From Paludibacteraceae bacterium (GTDB lineage: Bacteria > Bacteroidota > Bacteroidia > Bacteroidales > Paludibacteraceae), in assembly GCA_017938155.1 (NCBI GenBank), contig JAGBCD010000008.1:1-52848 (forward strand): a stretch of 52,848 nt of DNA. Direction: 5' to 3'. Each line of letters starts with the position of its first letter. Position 1 is the stretch's first letter. The notes below the pieces were generated by a model. It had not been told where the DNA came from, did no database searches, and saw nothing but the letters and a program-made list of their open reading frames with translations. This document shows positions 10,134 through 18,203 of the stretch, one piece after another. Position numbers and translations under genes: made by a program.

Positions 10134-10141
10134 AAGGAGGT
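10134..10141 (+). promoter_or_regulatory. strong Shine-Dalgarno of rpsU
   Basis: AAGGAGGT, 7 bases before the ATG at 10149, is an eight-base match to the anti-Shine-Dalgarno. This is exceptional in the window, where starts generally lack one. In Bacteroidota ribosomes the 16S tail is sequestered by bS21, bS18 and bS6, and a strong site on rpsU is known to allow autoregulation: ribosomes lacking bS21 have a free tail and translate rpsU. The site also fixes the start codon at 10149 rather than the upstream GTG at 10140. Confidence 0.85.
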
Positions 10142-10148
10142 GTATGCA

Positions 10149-10343
10149 ATGATTGTAGTTCCAGTTAAAGAAGGCGAGAATATTGAGCGCGCGATTAAGA
10201 AATTTAAACGTAAATTTGATAAGACAGGGGTCATCAAAGAGCTTCGTCGTCGTCAACAATTTGAGAAGCCATCAGAGCGCAAACGTGAACGTATGATGCA
10301 CGCAATCTATGTTCAACAATTGCATGCGCATGATGATATGTAA
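10149..10343 (+). CDS. rpsU: 30S ribosomal protein bS21
   Basis: A 64-residue protein beginning MIVVPVKEGENIERAIKKFK, typical of Bacteroidota bS21, followed by a very basic middle (RRRQQFEKPSERKRERM) and a short tail. It sits on the small-subunit platform near the 3' end of 16S rRNA. In this phylum it helps hide the anti-Shine-Dalgarno. The reading frame is open three codons further upstream to a GTG, but the Shine-Dalgarno spacing and family start both point to 10149. It is a single-gene unit with its own promoter and a hairpin terminator downstream. Confidence 0.95.
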   Translation: MIVVPVKEGENIERAIKKFKRKFDKTGVIKELRRRQQFEKPSERKRERMMHAIYVQQLHAHDDM

Positions 10344-10369
10344 TTTTTGTAAATAATTACGATTAAGAT

Positions 10370-10406
10370 ACACGAGAGGAACGAAAGTCTTCTCGTGTTA
10401 TTTTTA
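10370..10406 (+). terminator. rho-independent terminator of rpsU
   Basis: Stem ACACGAGA / TCTCGTGT around a 13-base loop, followed by TATTTTTA. It lies 26 bases after the rpsU stop. Confidence 0.75.
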
Positions 10407-10453
10407 TAAATCATTTTCAAAATTACTACAATTTGTCAAAATTGATACTCTTG

Positions 10454-10485
10454 CTTGCATGTTTGTAAAAAAAGTGTTATCTTTG
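10454..10485 (+). promoter_or_regulatory. promoter of the DUF6089-uppS-bamA-skp operon
   Basis: CTTG at 10454-10457, 20 bases, then TATCTTTG at 10478-10485. It lies inside the longest open frame of the next gene, so the transcript (starting near 10492) cannot carry the ATG at 10459; the ATG at 10558 is the first suitable start. Confidence 0.7.
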
Positions 10486-10557
10486 CACGCTAAAAATTGT
10501 GTATATATAGGATTGCATTACTGCGATAAGAGTATATGGCAATTGTTGTTGATATCT

Positions 10558-11229
10558 ATGCGGGTCTTTGCAACAATGTGTTTGGTGGTGGTTTCAGGTG
10601 TGGTGTCACATGCTATGGAGCCTGTGTATCATTGTGAATTGGGGTTGCAAGGAGGGTGTGGATACTATGTGGGCGATGCTTCGAATATTATTTTCAAGAA
10701 CGCAAGAGAAGCGTACGGAGTGTATTTTAGGTATCGATTTGATCAAAGGTGGGCATTGAAGGTTAATGCTGGTGGATCGCGTATTGCGGGGTATCAACCT
10801 GATGCTTTGGGGATTGCAGATAAAGAACAAGAACTTTGGACAAACCAGTTGGTGAACGTAGATGTATTAGGAGAGTTCAATTTTTTTCGTTTTGGGCCTG
10901 TACAGTATGACGATAGGGTTAAGCCTATAACGCCTTATGTGGCATTAGGATTGGGTGGCGTTTTACATAATGATTTTAAGAAAGTCACAACCTATTTGTC
11001 GTTTGCTTTGGGAATGAAGTGGCAGGTTGCCTCGAGGTGCATGCTTACTTTGGCTTGGCAAAACAATTTGTGTTTGGGGGATAATTTGGAGAATGAGCCA
11101 TTGTATGATAATATACATGGATTGAACGGAACGAATATCTTGAATAATGATCTTATCGGAGGGGTGATGTTGGGTATTTCTGTTATGTTTGCACCAGACA
11201 AAAAAGTTTGTCGTTTGTGTCAACTTTAA
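10558..11229 (+). CDS. DUF6089 family outer-membrane beta-barrel protein (PorG-like)
   Basis: A 223-residue exported protein. Starting at 10558 gives the signal peptide [19 protein letters not shown] followed by mature [14 protein letters not shown]. The rest alternates short amphipathic strands and turns ([41 protein letters not shown]), as expected for an 8-stranded outer-membrane barrel. Its position directly upstream of uppS and bamA is the same as for porG in Porphyromonas, an outer-membrane partner of the type IX secretion system; assignment to this family combines fold and neighbourhood. The longer ATG at 10459 is rejected because the promoter -7 box lies downstream of it and the added residues do not look like an export signal. 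The stop is 13 bases before uppS. Confidence 0.8.
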   Translation: MRVFATMCLVVVSGVVSHAMEPVYHCELGLQGGCGYYVGDASNIIFKNAREAYGVYFRYRFDQRWALKVNAGGSRIAGYQPDALGIADKEQELWTNQLVNVDVLGEFNFFRFGPVQYDDRVKPITPYVALGLGGVLHNDFKKVTTYLSFALGMKWQVASRCMLTLAWQNNLCLGDNLENEPLYDNIHGLNGTNILNNDLIGGVMLGISVMFAPDKKVCRLCQL

Positions 11230-11242
11230 TAAGACGATATAC

Positions 11243-11980
11243 ATGGATTATAAACAGCAAATCAAAAAAGAGCGCTTGCCACGTCATGTTGCTATCATTA
11301 TGGATGGTAATGGACGTTGGGCCAAGAAACTTGGCATGATGCGAGTTTTGGGGCACAAGCAGGGAGTTAATGTTGTGCGGGAGATAACAGAAGAGGCTGC
11401 TCAATTAGGTATTCAATATCTAACATTGTATGCCTTCTCTACTGAGAATTGGAATCGTCCCAAGGAAGAGGTGGATGCTTTAATGTCGTTGCTGGTTAAT
11501 ACCATCGTGAATGAAACGGCAACGTTGATGAAAAATAATGTGCAACTTTTGTCAATAGGTGACCTGAATCGTTTGCCTGATGATGCTAAGCGTAATATCC
11601 AAGATTGCATAGCGAAGACCTCTATGAATACAGGACTAAAGTTGGTTATCGCTTTAAGTTATTCGGCACGCTGGGAAATAATACAAGCAGTAAAAAACAT
11701 AGCTCAGTCGGTTAAAAACGAAGATATACAAGTTGAACAGATAGACGAACAAGTATTTTCTGCGGCACTTACAACGAAAGAAATGCCAGATCCAGACTTG
11801 TTGATACGTACAAGTGGCGAATTGAGAATAAGTAATTTTCTGTTATGGCAATTGGCTTATGCAGAGTTGTATTTCACAGATTGCTTATGGCCAGAATTTA
11901 CGAAAGAAGAATTTTATAAAGCAATAGTTGATTATCAGGGTCGCGAGAGACGTTTTGGTAAAACAAGTGAACAAATTTAA
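11243..11980 (+). CDS. uppS: isoprenyl (undecaprenyl) diphosphate synthase
   Basis: A 245-residue cis-prenyltransferase that extends farnesyl diphosphate with isopentenyl diphosphate to make the C55 lipid carrier for peptidoglycan and other envelope polymers. The substrate-binding signature [15 protein letters not shown] is at residues 14-28, with the catalytic Asp in [24 protein letters not shown] and the C-terminal [21 protein letters not shown] are also canonical. The frame is open 18 codons upstream into the previous gene, but the ATG at 11243 gives the family start and avoids a 41-base overlap. It is the second gene of the operon, 24 bases before bamA. Confidence 0.96.
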   Translation: MDYKQQIKKERLPRHVAIIMDGNGRWAKKLGMMRVLGHKQGVNVVREITEEAAQLGIQYLTLYAFSTENWNRPKEEVDALMSLLVNTIVNETATLMKNNVQLLSIGDLNRLPDDAKRNIQDCIAKTSMNTGLKLVIALSYSARWEIIQAVKNIAQSVKNEDIQVEQIDEQVFSAALTTKEMPDPDLLIRTSGELRISNFLLWQLAYAELYFTDCLWPEFTKEEFYKAIVDYQGRERRFGKTSEQI

Positions 11981-12004
11981 CTAACTTCAATATTGAATCA
12001 ATAA

Positions 12005-14623
12005 ATGAGGAGATACGATAAAATATATTTCGTTTTGTGCATGTTGCTGACTTCTGTATCATTGTTGGCGCAGGAAAAAAATGATTCCATCTTAGAGGTG
12101 GAAAAGCCAACGATAGAATATTCCTATCAGCGTGCTACATACGAAATAGCAGACATAACGATATCAGGTGCAGATAGCTATGAGGATTTTGTGTTGATAG
12201 GCTTTTCTGGCTTGTCGGTTGGTGATAAGATAGAAATTCCGGGTGAGCAAATTACAAAGGCTTTGAAACGCTTTTGGAAGCAAGGACTATTCTCGGATGT
12301 TAAAATCTCTGCTACCAAAATTGAGGGGGATAAAGTTTGGTTAGATATTTATTTGGTTCAAAGGCCTCGTATCTCAGAACTTGTGTTTCAAGGTTTGAAG
12401 AAAAGTGAACAAGAGGAAATAGAGACCAAGGTGGGTATTGCTAAAGGAAATCAGATGACTCCGAACATTTCGGATAAAGCAAAAACCGTGATAGAAAAAT
12501 ATTTCTCTGAAAAAGGATTTCATAATGCAGAGGTTGCGGTTAAGCAAGTGGATGACTCGCAGCATCCTGGTTATGTAAAAGTATTGATACAGGTAGATAA
12601 GAAAGAAAAAACTAAAGTCGGGAAAATATGCATTACTGGTAATGAGGCATTGACTCACAACCAGATAAATCGTGCGATGAAGAAGACGAATGATAATAAC
12701 ATTCTAAATATGTTTCGCCCGAAGAAGTTTGTCACTGAGGAATATGAAAATGATAAAAAAGCGGTAATTGAAAAATATAATGAAATAGGTTATCGTGATG
12801 CATATATTGTTGCAGATAGCATTGTCCCCAATGCGGAAGATCCAACGCGAGTAGATGTTCATATGCATATTCACGAAGGAGAAAAATATTATGTGCGAGA
12901 TATCCATTGGGTAGGTAATACGGTTTATCCGTATGAATATTTGAATCGGGTTCTCAATATCAAAAAGGGTGATGTGTATAACCTAAAAGAGTTGAACAAA
13001 CGACTCAATGAAGATGACGATGCACTTTCAAAATTATATACAGACCAAGGTTATTTGTTCTTCTCTGTTGACCCTGTTGAAGTCAATGTGGAAAACGATT
13101 CAATAGACTTTGAGATGCGTATGTATGAGGGTCGACAAGCAACTATCAATAGCATCAATATCAAAGGTAATACTCGTGTGTATGAACATGTAGTACGTCG
13201 TGAGTTATATACCAAACCTGGCCAATTATATTCCCAATCAGATATTATGCGCTCACTGCGTGAGTTAGCTCAAATGGGACACTTTGACCAAGAAAATTTG
13301 GTTCCAGACATACAGCCTAATCCAGAGGAAGGTACTGTGGATATCACCTATCAACTTGAGACCAAATCTTCGGACCAAATAGAGTTCTCTTTGGGATGGG
13401 GAGCTACTGGTCTTGTGGGTAGTTTGGGATTGAAATTTACGAATTTTGCTATTCAAAACTTATTCAACAAGAAGTCTTATCGTATCGTACCACAGGGAGA
13501 AGGACAAACATTCTCCATAAATGCTCGTACGAATGGTGTATATTACAGTTCTGTGAGCATAAACTTTATGGAACCATGGTTGGGAGGTAAGCGTCCAAAT
13601 TCTTTAAGTGCAAGTATTTACTTTGCTTCTCAAACAAGATATTCGGATCGATACTATAAGGCATATCAAAGTTTGTATGATAACTACATGACATCATACT
13701 ATGCGTATGGAAATACGGATTACTATCAGCAATTGATGGAATCTGAAGCCGACCCAGATAAGTATCTACGAACATTAGGTATTAGTGTTGGGTATGGTAA
13801 GAGATTGCGCTGGCCTGATGACTATTTCTCCTTTTATGCAGAGTTGAGTTATCAAATGTATATGATGAAGGATTGGCCATACTTGTTGGTTACAGATGGC
13901 TTTAGTCACAATCTTGCATTGAATTTGCAATTGTCACGCTCCAGCATAGATAATCCTATCTATACAAGAAGAGGTTCTCAATTTGTTTTGGGGCTCAAGA
14001 TTACTCCTCCTTACTCCGCAATTATGGGCACAAAAGATGCTGAATTTGAGCAGATGTCTGTCTCGGATAGATACCGTTTGGTGGAATATTACAAAGCTAA
14101 ATTCTCTGGAAAAGTGTTTACTCCGCTGACTCCAGACTCTAAGTTGGTCTTGATGGCAAGAGCAGAATTTGGTTATTTGGGTAATTACAACAAATATACC
14201 AAATCGCCATTCGAAACATTTAGTATGGGTGGAGATGGTATGTCAGGTTATACCAGTTACTCTACGGAGTATGTTGCAATGCGTGGTTATCAATCGGGTT
14301 CACTCACTCCATTTGACAAGGTATTGGGGTACAATGCAGGATATTTATACAACAAATATACATTAGAATTGCGTTATCCTATCGCTTTGGAGCAAAACGC
14401 GACTATTTGGGCTCATGCTTTTCTTGAGGCCGGTAACTGCTTCTCTGATATAAAGGATTACAATCCTTTTGAACTCAAGCGTTCTGCAGGTTTAGGTGTG
14501 CGTATTTTCTTACCGATGTTTGGTTTGTTAGGTATAGACTGGGGATGGGGCTTTGATGAAATCAATGGATCTACCAGTTCAGGTGGTTCACAGTTCCACT
14601 TTGTATTAGGACAAGAGTTGTAA
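12005..14623 (+). CDS. bamA: outer membrane protein assembly factor BamA
   Basis: An 872-residue Omp85 protein, the central insertase for outer-membrane barrels. It has a signal peptide ending SVSLLAQ with Gln at +1, five POTRA-like repeats over about residues 45-445 (for example TYEIADITISGADSYEDFVL, ERKYYVRDIHWVGNTVYP-like segments), then a C-terminal 16-strand barrel over about 450-872. The lid-loop motif is seen as MRGYQSG. The barrel ends HFVLGQEL, so the last residue is Leu rather than the usual Phe. It follows uppS by 24 bases and is followed by two Skp-like chaperone genes, the standard Bacteroidales order, all cotranscribed from the promoter at 10454. Confidence 0.95.
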   Translation: MRRYDKIYFVLCMLLTSVSLLAQEKNDSILEVEKPTIEYSYQRATYEIADITISGADSYEDFVLIGFSGLSVGDKIEIPGEQITKALKRFWKQGLFSDVKISATKIEGDKVWLDIYLVQRPRISELVFQGLKKSEQEEIETKVGIAKGNQMTPNISDKAKTVIEKYFSEKGFHNAEVAVKQVDDSQHPGYVKVLIQVDKKEKTKVGKICITGNEALTHNQINRAMKKTNDNNILNMFRPKKFVTEEYENDKKAVIEKYNEIGYRDAYIVADSIVPNAEDPTRVDVHMHIHEGEKYYVRDIHWVGNTVYPYEYLNRVLNIKKGDVYNLKELNKRLNEDDDALSKLYTDQGYLFFSVDPVEVNVENDSIDFEMRMYEGRQATINSINIKGNTRVYEHVVRRELYTKPGQLYSQSDIMRSLRELAQMGHFDQENLVPDIQPNPEEGTVDITYQLETKSSDQIEFSLGWGATGLVGSLGLKFTNFAIQNLFNKKSYRIVPQGEGQTFSINARTNGVYYSSVSINFMEPWLGGKRPNSLSASIYFASQTRYSDRYYKAYQSLYDNYMTSYYAYGNTDYYQQLMESEADPDKYLRTLGISVGYGKRLRWPDDYFSFYAELSYQMYMMKDWPYLLVTDGFSHNLALNLQLSRSSIDNPIYTRRGSQFVLGLKITPPYSAIMGTKDAEFEQMSVSDRYRLVEYYKAKFSGKVFTPLTPDSKLVLMARAEFGYLGNYNKYTKSPFETFSMGGDGMSGYTSYSTEYVAMRGYQSGSLTPFDKVLGYNAGYLYNKYTLELRYPIALEQNATIWAHAFLEAGNCFSDIKDYNPFELKRSAGLGVRIFLPMFGLLGIDWGWGFDEINGSTSSGGSQFHFVLGQEL

Positions 14624-14632
14624 TTTTAATAC

Positions 14633-15172
14633 ATGCGTTTCATGAAAAAATTCACGTACATAACCTTATTGACCTTGTTTGGTTTGATGATGCTTTCTGT
14701 GCCTTTGAATGCTCAGAAGAATTCAATAGCATATATTGATTTGAAGTATATACTCAAAAACTTGCCACAATACGAATCGGCGAATGAACAACTATCCTTG
14801 ATATCCAAAAGATGGCAAAAAGAGATTGATGCATTGCAGCAAGAAGTACGAGTGTTGCAATCGAATTACCAGACAGAGCAAATTTTCCTTAGTCAAGATA
14901 TGAAAGCGCAACGTGAGGAGGAGATATTGGCAAAGGAAAATCAAGTCTTGGAACTTAAAAACAAGTATTTTGGTAAAGACGGTGAATTGTTCAAAAAACG
15001 CGAGGCTTTGTTGAAACCTATCAACGATGAAATATATGCGGCCATTCAGGAGATTGCGAATGAAAAGAAATATGATATAGTCAAGGATCGTTCTGCAGAT
15101 CCTGGACTGATTTATATGTCAAATAAATTGGATATTTCGGATCAAGTGCTCCAAAAATTGGGTGCTAAATAA
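14633..15172 (+). CDS. OmpH/Skp-like periplasmic chaperone, copy 1
   Basis: A 179-residue exported protein with signal peptide ending LNAQ (Gln +1) and the Skp start IAYIDLKYILKNLPQYESAN. The rest is a long helical coiled coil (about residues 55-130, rich in Q, E, K) ending in a short strand region. Skp-type proteins form trimeric jellyfish-shaped holdases that carry unfolded outer-membrane proteins to BamA. It follows bamA by 9 bases. An internal ATG at 14642 (MKKFTYITLL) is an equally plausible start and gives a more typical signal peptide. The neighbouring gene is a paralogue, so the pair arose by duplication. Confidence 0.9.
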   Translation: MRFMKKFTYITLLTLFGLMMLSVPLNAQKNSIAYIDLKYILKNLPQYESANEQLSLISKRWQKEIDALQQEVRVLQSNYQTEQIFLSQDMKAQREEEILAKENQVLELKNKYFGKDGELFKKREALLKPINDEIYAAIQEIANEKKYDIVKDRSADPGLIYMSNKLDISDQVLQKLGAK

Positions 15173-15208
15173 TAAGATAGATAATTATTAATTAAAAAAT
15201 ACAAAACA

Positions 15209-15700
15209 ATGAAGAAAATTATTTTAATGCTCGCTATGGTATTGCCTACGCTTGCAAGTGCACAAAAATTAGCTTACATCAACTCACAAGAACTATTCGC
15301 TCAAATGCCAGAGCTAAAAGTGGTAGAGCAAAAATTAGATAGTCTGAATAAGGAGTATGAGGCACTCTTGACAACCATGCAAGAGGAATATCAAAAGAAG
15401 TTAAGCGATTATCAACAAAAACAAGCTACAATGACCGATGCAATCCGTCAAATTTCTGAGGAGGAGATTATGAGTTTGCAACAACGCATCCAAACTACTT
15501 ATCAAACAGCTCAACAAGATGTTCAAAAACAAGAAAGAGAACTCCTTGTACCTATTCAATCGAAGATGGTAAAAGCTATTCAAGAAGTAGGAGCTGCTAA
15601 TGGTTATACTTATATATTTGACACAGCTGCGACGTTGTATGTTGGTGCAGATGCGATCAATTTGATGGCTGAAGTTAAGAAAGCTTTGGGCATTCAATAA
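15209..15700 (+). CDS. OmpH/Skp-like periplasmic chaperone, copy 2
   Basis: A 163-residue paralogue of the preceding protein. It has a short signal peptide MKKIILMLAMVLPTLASA followed by Gln, then KLAYINSQELFAQMPELKVV and a coiled coil over about residues 40-120 that is rich in Gln. It ends with the Skp-type strand region GYTYIFDTAATLYVG. It is 36 bases after copy 1 and is likely the last chaperone gene of the bamA operon. A division of labour between the two copies is common in Bacteroidales but cannot be read from sequence. Confidence 0.92.
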   Translation: MKKIILMLAMVLPTLASAQKLAYINSQELFAQMPELKVVEQKLDSLNKEYEALLTTMQEEYQKKLSDYQQKQATMTDAIRQISEEEIMSLQQRIQTTYQTAQQDVQKQERELLVPIQSKMVKAIQEVGAANGYTYIFDTAATLYVGADAINLMAEVKKALGIQ

Positions 15701-15754
15701 TTCCTTCTCTACAACAGTAGCCCACAGGGCGTTCTATAAACACTCAACTCCCTT

Positions 15755-15880
15755 ATGGCTGATGGTTATTTAGAGTCACACTACGCTGAATACGAAAAGC
15801 GTAAAGCAGATTGGCTCAAAAAAAAGAAAAAATTAAAGCCTCGTCCCTTGGTTGAAAAGCCAGAGGACGAAGCCTTGTAA
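15755..15880 (+). CDS. 41-residue basic/acidic small protein, unknown function
   Basis: A short frame starting MADGYLESHYAEYEKRKADW, then a lysine run (LKKKKKLKPRP), ending VEKPEDEAL. It has no signal peptide or membrane segment; the first half would be an amphipathic helix and the composition is very charged. It lies 54 bases after skp copy 2 and 54 bases before the MFS start, in the same direction. Codon use looks coding and the start has the usual Ala at position 2. I know of similar short MAD-E-K-type proteins in Bacteroidales that carry uninformative annotations, but cannot name a function. Confidence 0.55.
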   Translation: MADGYLESHYAEYEKRKADWLKKKKKLKPRPLVEKPEDEAL

Positions 15881-15934
15881 ATAATTGAAACGTTGAAACA
15901 AGCGGCTCTGCCGCATGAAACATTGAAACTTTTT

Positions 15935-17308
15935 ATGGTACAACAATTAAAAACAACTCTCCGCGACTCCGCCATTGCACGTTGGACGGTGCTTATTCTG
16001 GTGGCATCGATGATGTTCTTTGCCTACATGTTTGTGGACATCCTTTCACCTCTGGCATCCGTGCTTAACGATACCCTCGGTTGGGATCAAGGTGTCTTTG
16101 GTACTTATGCATCTGCGGAATATATCCTTTGTGTTTTTGGTTTCCTCATTTTTGCAGGAATCATTCTTGATAAGATGGGCGTTCGCTTCACGGGTTTGCT
16201 TTCGGCAGGTTTGATGGTGCTGGGTGCTTCTATCAAATATATCGGTATCTCCGACTGGTTTGATGCCAACAATATCGTATGGCTCAACTCTTGGTGGACG
16301 GCTATGCCTGGCTCTGCTAAGATGGCTGCTTTTGGTTTTATGATCTTCGGCTGCGGCTGTGAGATGGCGGGTACTACTGTTAGTAAGATTCTTGCTAAGT
16401 GGTTCAAGGGCAAAGAGATGGCATTGGCTATGGGTCTTGAGATGGCTATTGCTCGTATTGGTGTGTTCGCTGCTATGGCGTTTTCTCCTGCTATCAGTGA
16501 GCATTTCGCTGTCAATGGTCAACCCTCTGTAGTGGCTTCATTGCTTTTCGCTGCGCTTCTGCTTGTAGTGGGATTGCTCAACTTCTTCGTGTTCACCATT
16601 ATGGACACCAAGTTTGACAAGCAACTTGTGGCTATAGGCGAGGCTACTGATATGCATGACCCAGAGGATGAGTTCCATGTGTCTGACCTTGGTAAGATCT
16701 TCTCAAGCAAGATGTTCTGGATTATTGCTCTCTTGTGCGTATTGTACTATTCGGCTATCTTCCCATTCCAACGTTTTGCAACCAATTTCCTTGAGGAGAC
16801 ATTGATGATTAGCAACGCTGAGGCTTCTGGTCTGTTTAAGTGGTTCCCTATTTTGGCAATGGTGTTGACTCCATTCCTTGGAATGTTTATTGACTACAAG
16901 GGTAAGGGTGCTTCCATGATGATGATAGGTGCGGTAATTATGGTTATTTGCCATAGTATTTTTGCATTTGTCTTACCAGCATATCCAAGCAAAACGTTAG
17001 CGCTTTGTACGATTTTAGTTTTGGGTGTCAGTTTCTCATTGGTACCTGCATCCATGTGGCCGTCTGTTCCAAAGATTATTGATGAGAAGATTCTCGGTTC
17101 TGCTTATTGCTTGATTTTCTGGGTACAAAACATCGGCTTGTGCTTGGTACCCATGTTGATTGGTTCGCTCCGCGTTTCTACCGATGGTTATGTGGTGCCA
17201 ATGATTGTTTTTGCATCTTTTGGTGTATTGGCATTCTTGCTCAGCCTTGCCTTGAAGGTAGAAGACAAGAAGAAAGGTTATGGTCTGGAGTTGCCAAATA
17301 AAAAGTAA
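15935..17308 (+). CDS. MFS transporter
   Basis: A 457-residue transporter with about 12 hydrophobic helices, starting MVQQLKTTLRDSAIARWTVL with a cytoplasmic N-terminus, and ending in a lysine-rich tail (EDKKKGYGLELPNKK). TM1 begins WTVLILVASMMFFAYMFVD. A conserved charged loop between TM2 and TM3 (ILDKMGVRFTG) corresponds to the MFS G-x3-D-R motif in variant form. The substrate is not apparent. The ATG at 15935 is preferred over the upstream in-frame start at 15893, which would add a non-hydrophobic 14-residue leader. The last 45 codons plus the terminator are duplicated, about 93% identical, 2.1 kb downstream beyond a toxin-antitoxin pair. Confidence 0.9.
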   Translation: MVQQLKTTLRDSAIARWTVLILVASMMFFAYMFVDILSPLASVLNDTLGWDQGVFGTYASAEYILCVFGFLIFAGIILDKMGVRFTGLLSAGLMVLGASIKYIGISDWFDANNIVWLNSWWTAMPGSAKMAAFGFMIFGCGCEMAGTTVSKILAKWFKGKEMALAMGLEMAIARIGVFAAMAFSPAISEHFAVNGQPSVVASLLFAALLLVVGLLNFFVFTIMDTKFDKQLVAIGEATDMHDPEDEFHVSDLGKIFSSKMFWIIALLCVLYYSAIFPFQRFATNFLEETLMISNAEASGLFKWFPILAMVLTPFLGMFIDYKGKGASMMMIGAVIMVICHSIFAFVLPAYPSKTLALCTILVLGVSFSLVPASMWPSVPKIIDEKILGSAYCLIFWVQNIGLCLVPMLIGSLRVSTDGYVVPMIVFASFGVLAFLLSLALKVEDKKKGYGLELPNKK

Positions 17309-17430
17309 GGAATAAAGGAGAATGTTGCAACGTAGTTGCAACATTATAAATTCCCCTTCTAATCGCCATTTATGTTTCGGACGTAAATGGCGATTGTTTT
17401 TATCACTTATAATTCATAGTTCTTTTAGGT
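17174..17430 (+). repeat. 257-bp direct repeat, copy A (MFS 3' end plus terminator)
   Basis: Spans the last 45 codons of the MFS gene, its stop, a small TTGCAAC palindrome and the terminator. Copy B at 19283-19539 is the same length and differs at about 17 positions, mostly silent within the coding part. The copies bracket the AbiE-like pair. Confidence 0.9.
17361..17401 (+). terminator. terminator of the MFS gene
   Basis: A perfect 12-bp stem AATCGCCATTTA / TAAATGGCGATT around an 11-base loop, followed by GTTTTTAT. The same hairpin in degraded form is in the downstream duplicate near 19465-19505. Confidence 0.85.
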
Positions 17431-17468
17431 GAATCAAAATCAACATACAGCATACATAGAGGCTTTTT

Positions 17469-17506
17469 ATGCAGTAAAAGTGTTATAATTTTTCACTTTA
17501 CTGCAT
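17469..17506. promoter_or_regulatory. inverted repeat, likely operator of the AbiE-like operon
   Basis: ATGCAGTAAAAGTG at 17469-17482 and CACTTTACTGCAT at 17494-17506 are complementary over 13 bases (one extra A in the left arm) with an 11-base gap. It ends 5 bases before the -33 box of the toxin-antitoxin promoter. AbiEi-type antitoxins are known to repress their own promoter through inverted repeats, so this is the natural operator; binding is inferred. Confidence 0.6.
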
Positions 17507-17511
17507 AAATT

Positions 17512-17543
17512 GTTGCATATATCAGAAAAATATACTACTTTTG
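17512..17543 (+). promoter_or_regulatory. promoter of the AbiE-like operon
   Basis: GTTG at 17512-17515, 20 bases, TACTTTTG at 17536-17543. Transcription would begin near 17550, about 50 bases before the antitoxin ATG, ruling out the in-frame start at 17541. Confidence 0.7.
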
Positions 17544-17600
17544 CATCGAACATGTCGCTATAAGTGCATTAGTTTGCGACAAAATAATACAAATATAAAT

Positions 17601-18203
17601 ATGGAATCGGTTGAAAATAAGATTATTAGAAAGATGAAGAAATGCGGAAGAGGTTCTGTATTTTTTGTAAATGATTTTCTTGCTTATGGAACTCGCTCCG
17701 CTGTCAATAAAGCCTTAGAAAGAATGGTGCTACAGGGTACTATTCTTCGTGCTGCCAGAGGTATCTATTGCTATCCCAAATTGGAGAAAGTATATGGTTT
17801 AGGAGCTATACCTCCTTCGGGTGAAGATATAGCTGCAGCCGTGGCTAAACGAGATGGAGCACACATTGTGCCATCGGGGGCATTTGCGCAATACCAATTG
17901 GGACTTACCCAGCAAATACCACTCAATTATCACTATCTTACAGATGGTACTTCGCGTACAATTACTATTGACGACACACGAAGTATTACTTTCCATCATG
18001 TCTCTCCAAGATATTTTGCATTCCAAACAAAGTTGGCACAACTTATCACTACCGCGCTCAAGGATTGGAAAATAGAGCGACTAACGGATGAACAAATCCA
18101 AACGCTCAAAACCACGATAAATAACCAAGTTCGAATCCCTGTAGCAGACTTAAAACTAATGCCTACAGCAACAAGAGAACTAATACTGAGTTTATATGAA
18201 TAA
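17601..18203 (+). CDS. AbiEi-like antitoxin / DUF6088 family
   Basis: A 200-residue protein with an N-terminal winged-helix region (MKKCGRGSVFFVNDFL, then SAVNKALERMVLQGTILRAA and the wing RGIYCYPK), the arrangement of AbiEi-type and DUF6088 antitoxins. The C-terminal half would be the toxin-neutralising domain. It overlaps the next gene by 8 bases, as is usual for this type IV toxin-antitoxin pair, and has an inverted repeat at its promoter. Family knowledge: AbiEi represses the operon and counters AbiEii without a stable complex. The start at 17601 follows from the promoter and from MESVENKIIRK being the domain start. The pair lies between two copies of the MFS gene's 3' end, so it was probably acquired as a unit. 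Confidence 0.85.
   Translation: MESVENKIIRKMKKCGRGSVFFVNDFLAYGTRSAVNKALERMVLQGTILRAARGIYCYPKLEKVYGLGAIPPSGEDIAAAVAKRDGAHIVPSGAFAQYQLGLTQQIPLNYHYLTDGTSRTITIDDTRSITFHHVSPRYFAFQTKLAQLITTALKDWKIERLTDEQIQTLKTTINNQVRIPVADLKLMPTATRELILSLYE

Noticed and set aside
10459-10557. N-terminal extension of the DUF6089 protein
   Set aside because: A promoter -7 box (10478-10485) lies inside it, and the downstream ATG gives a proper signal peptide.
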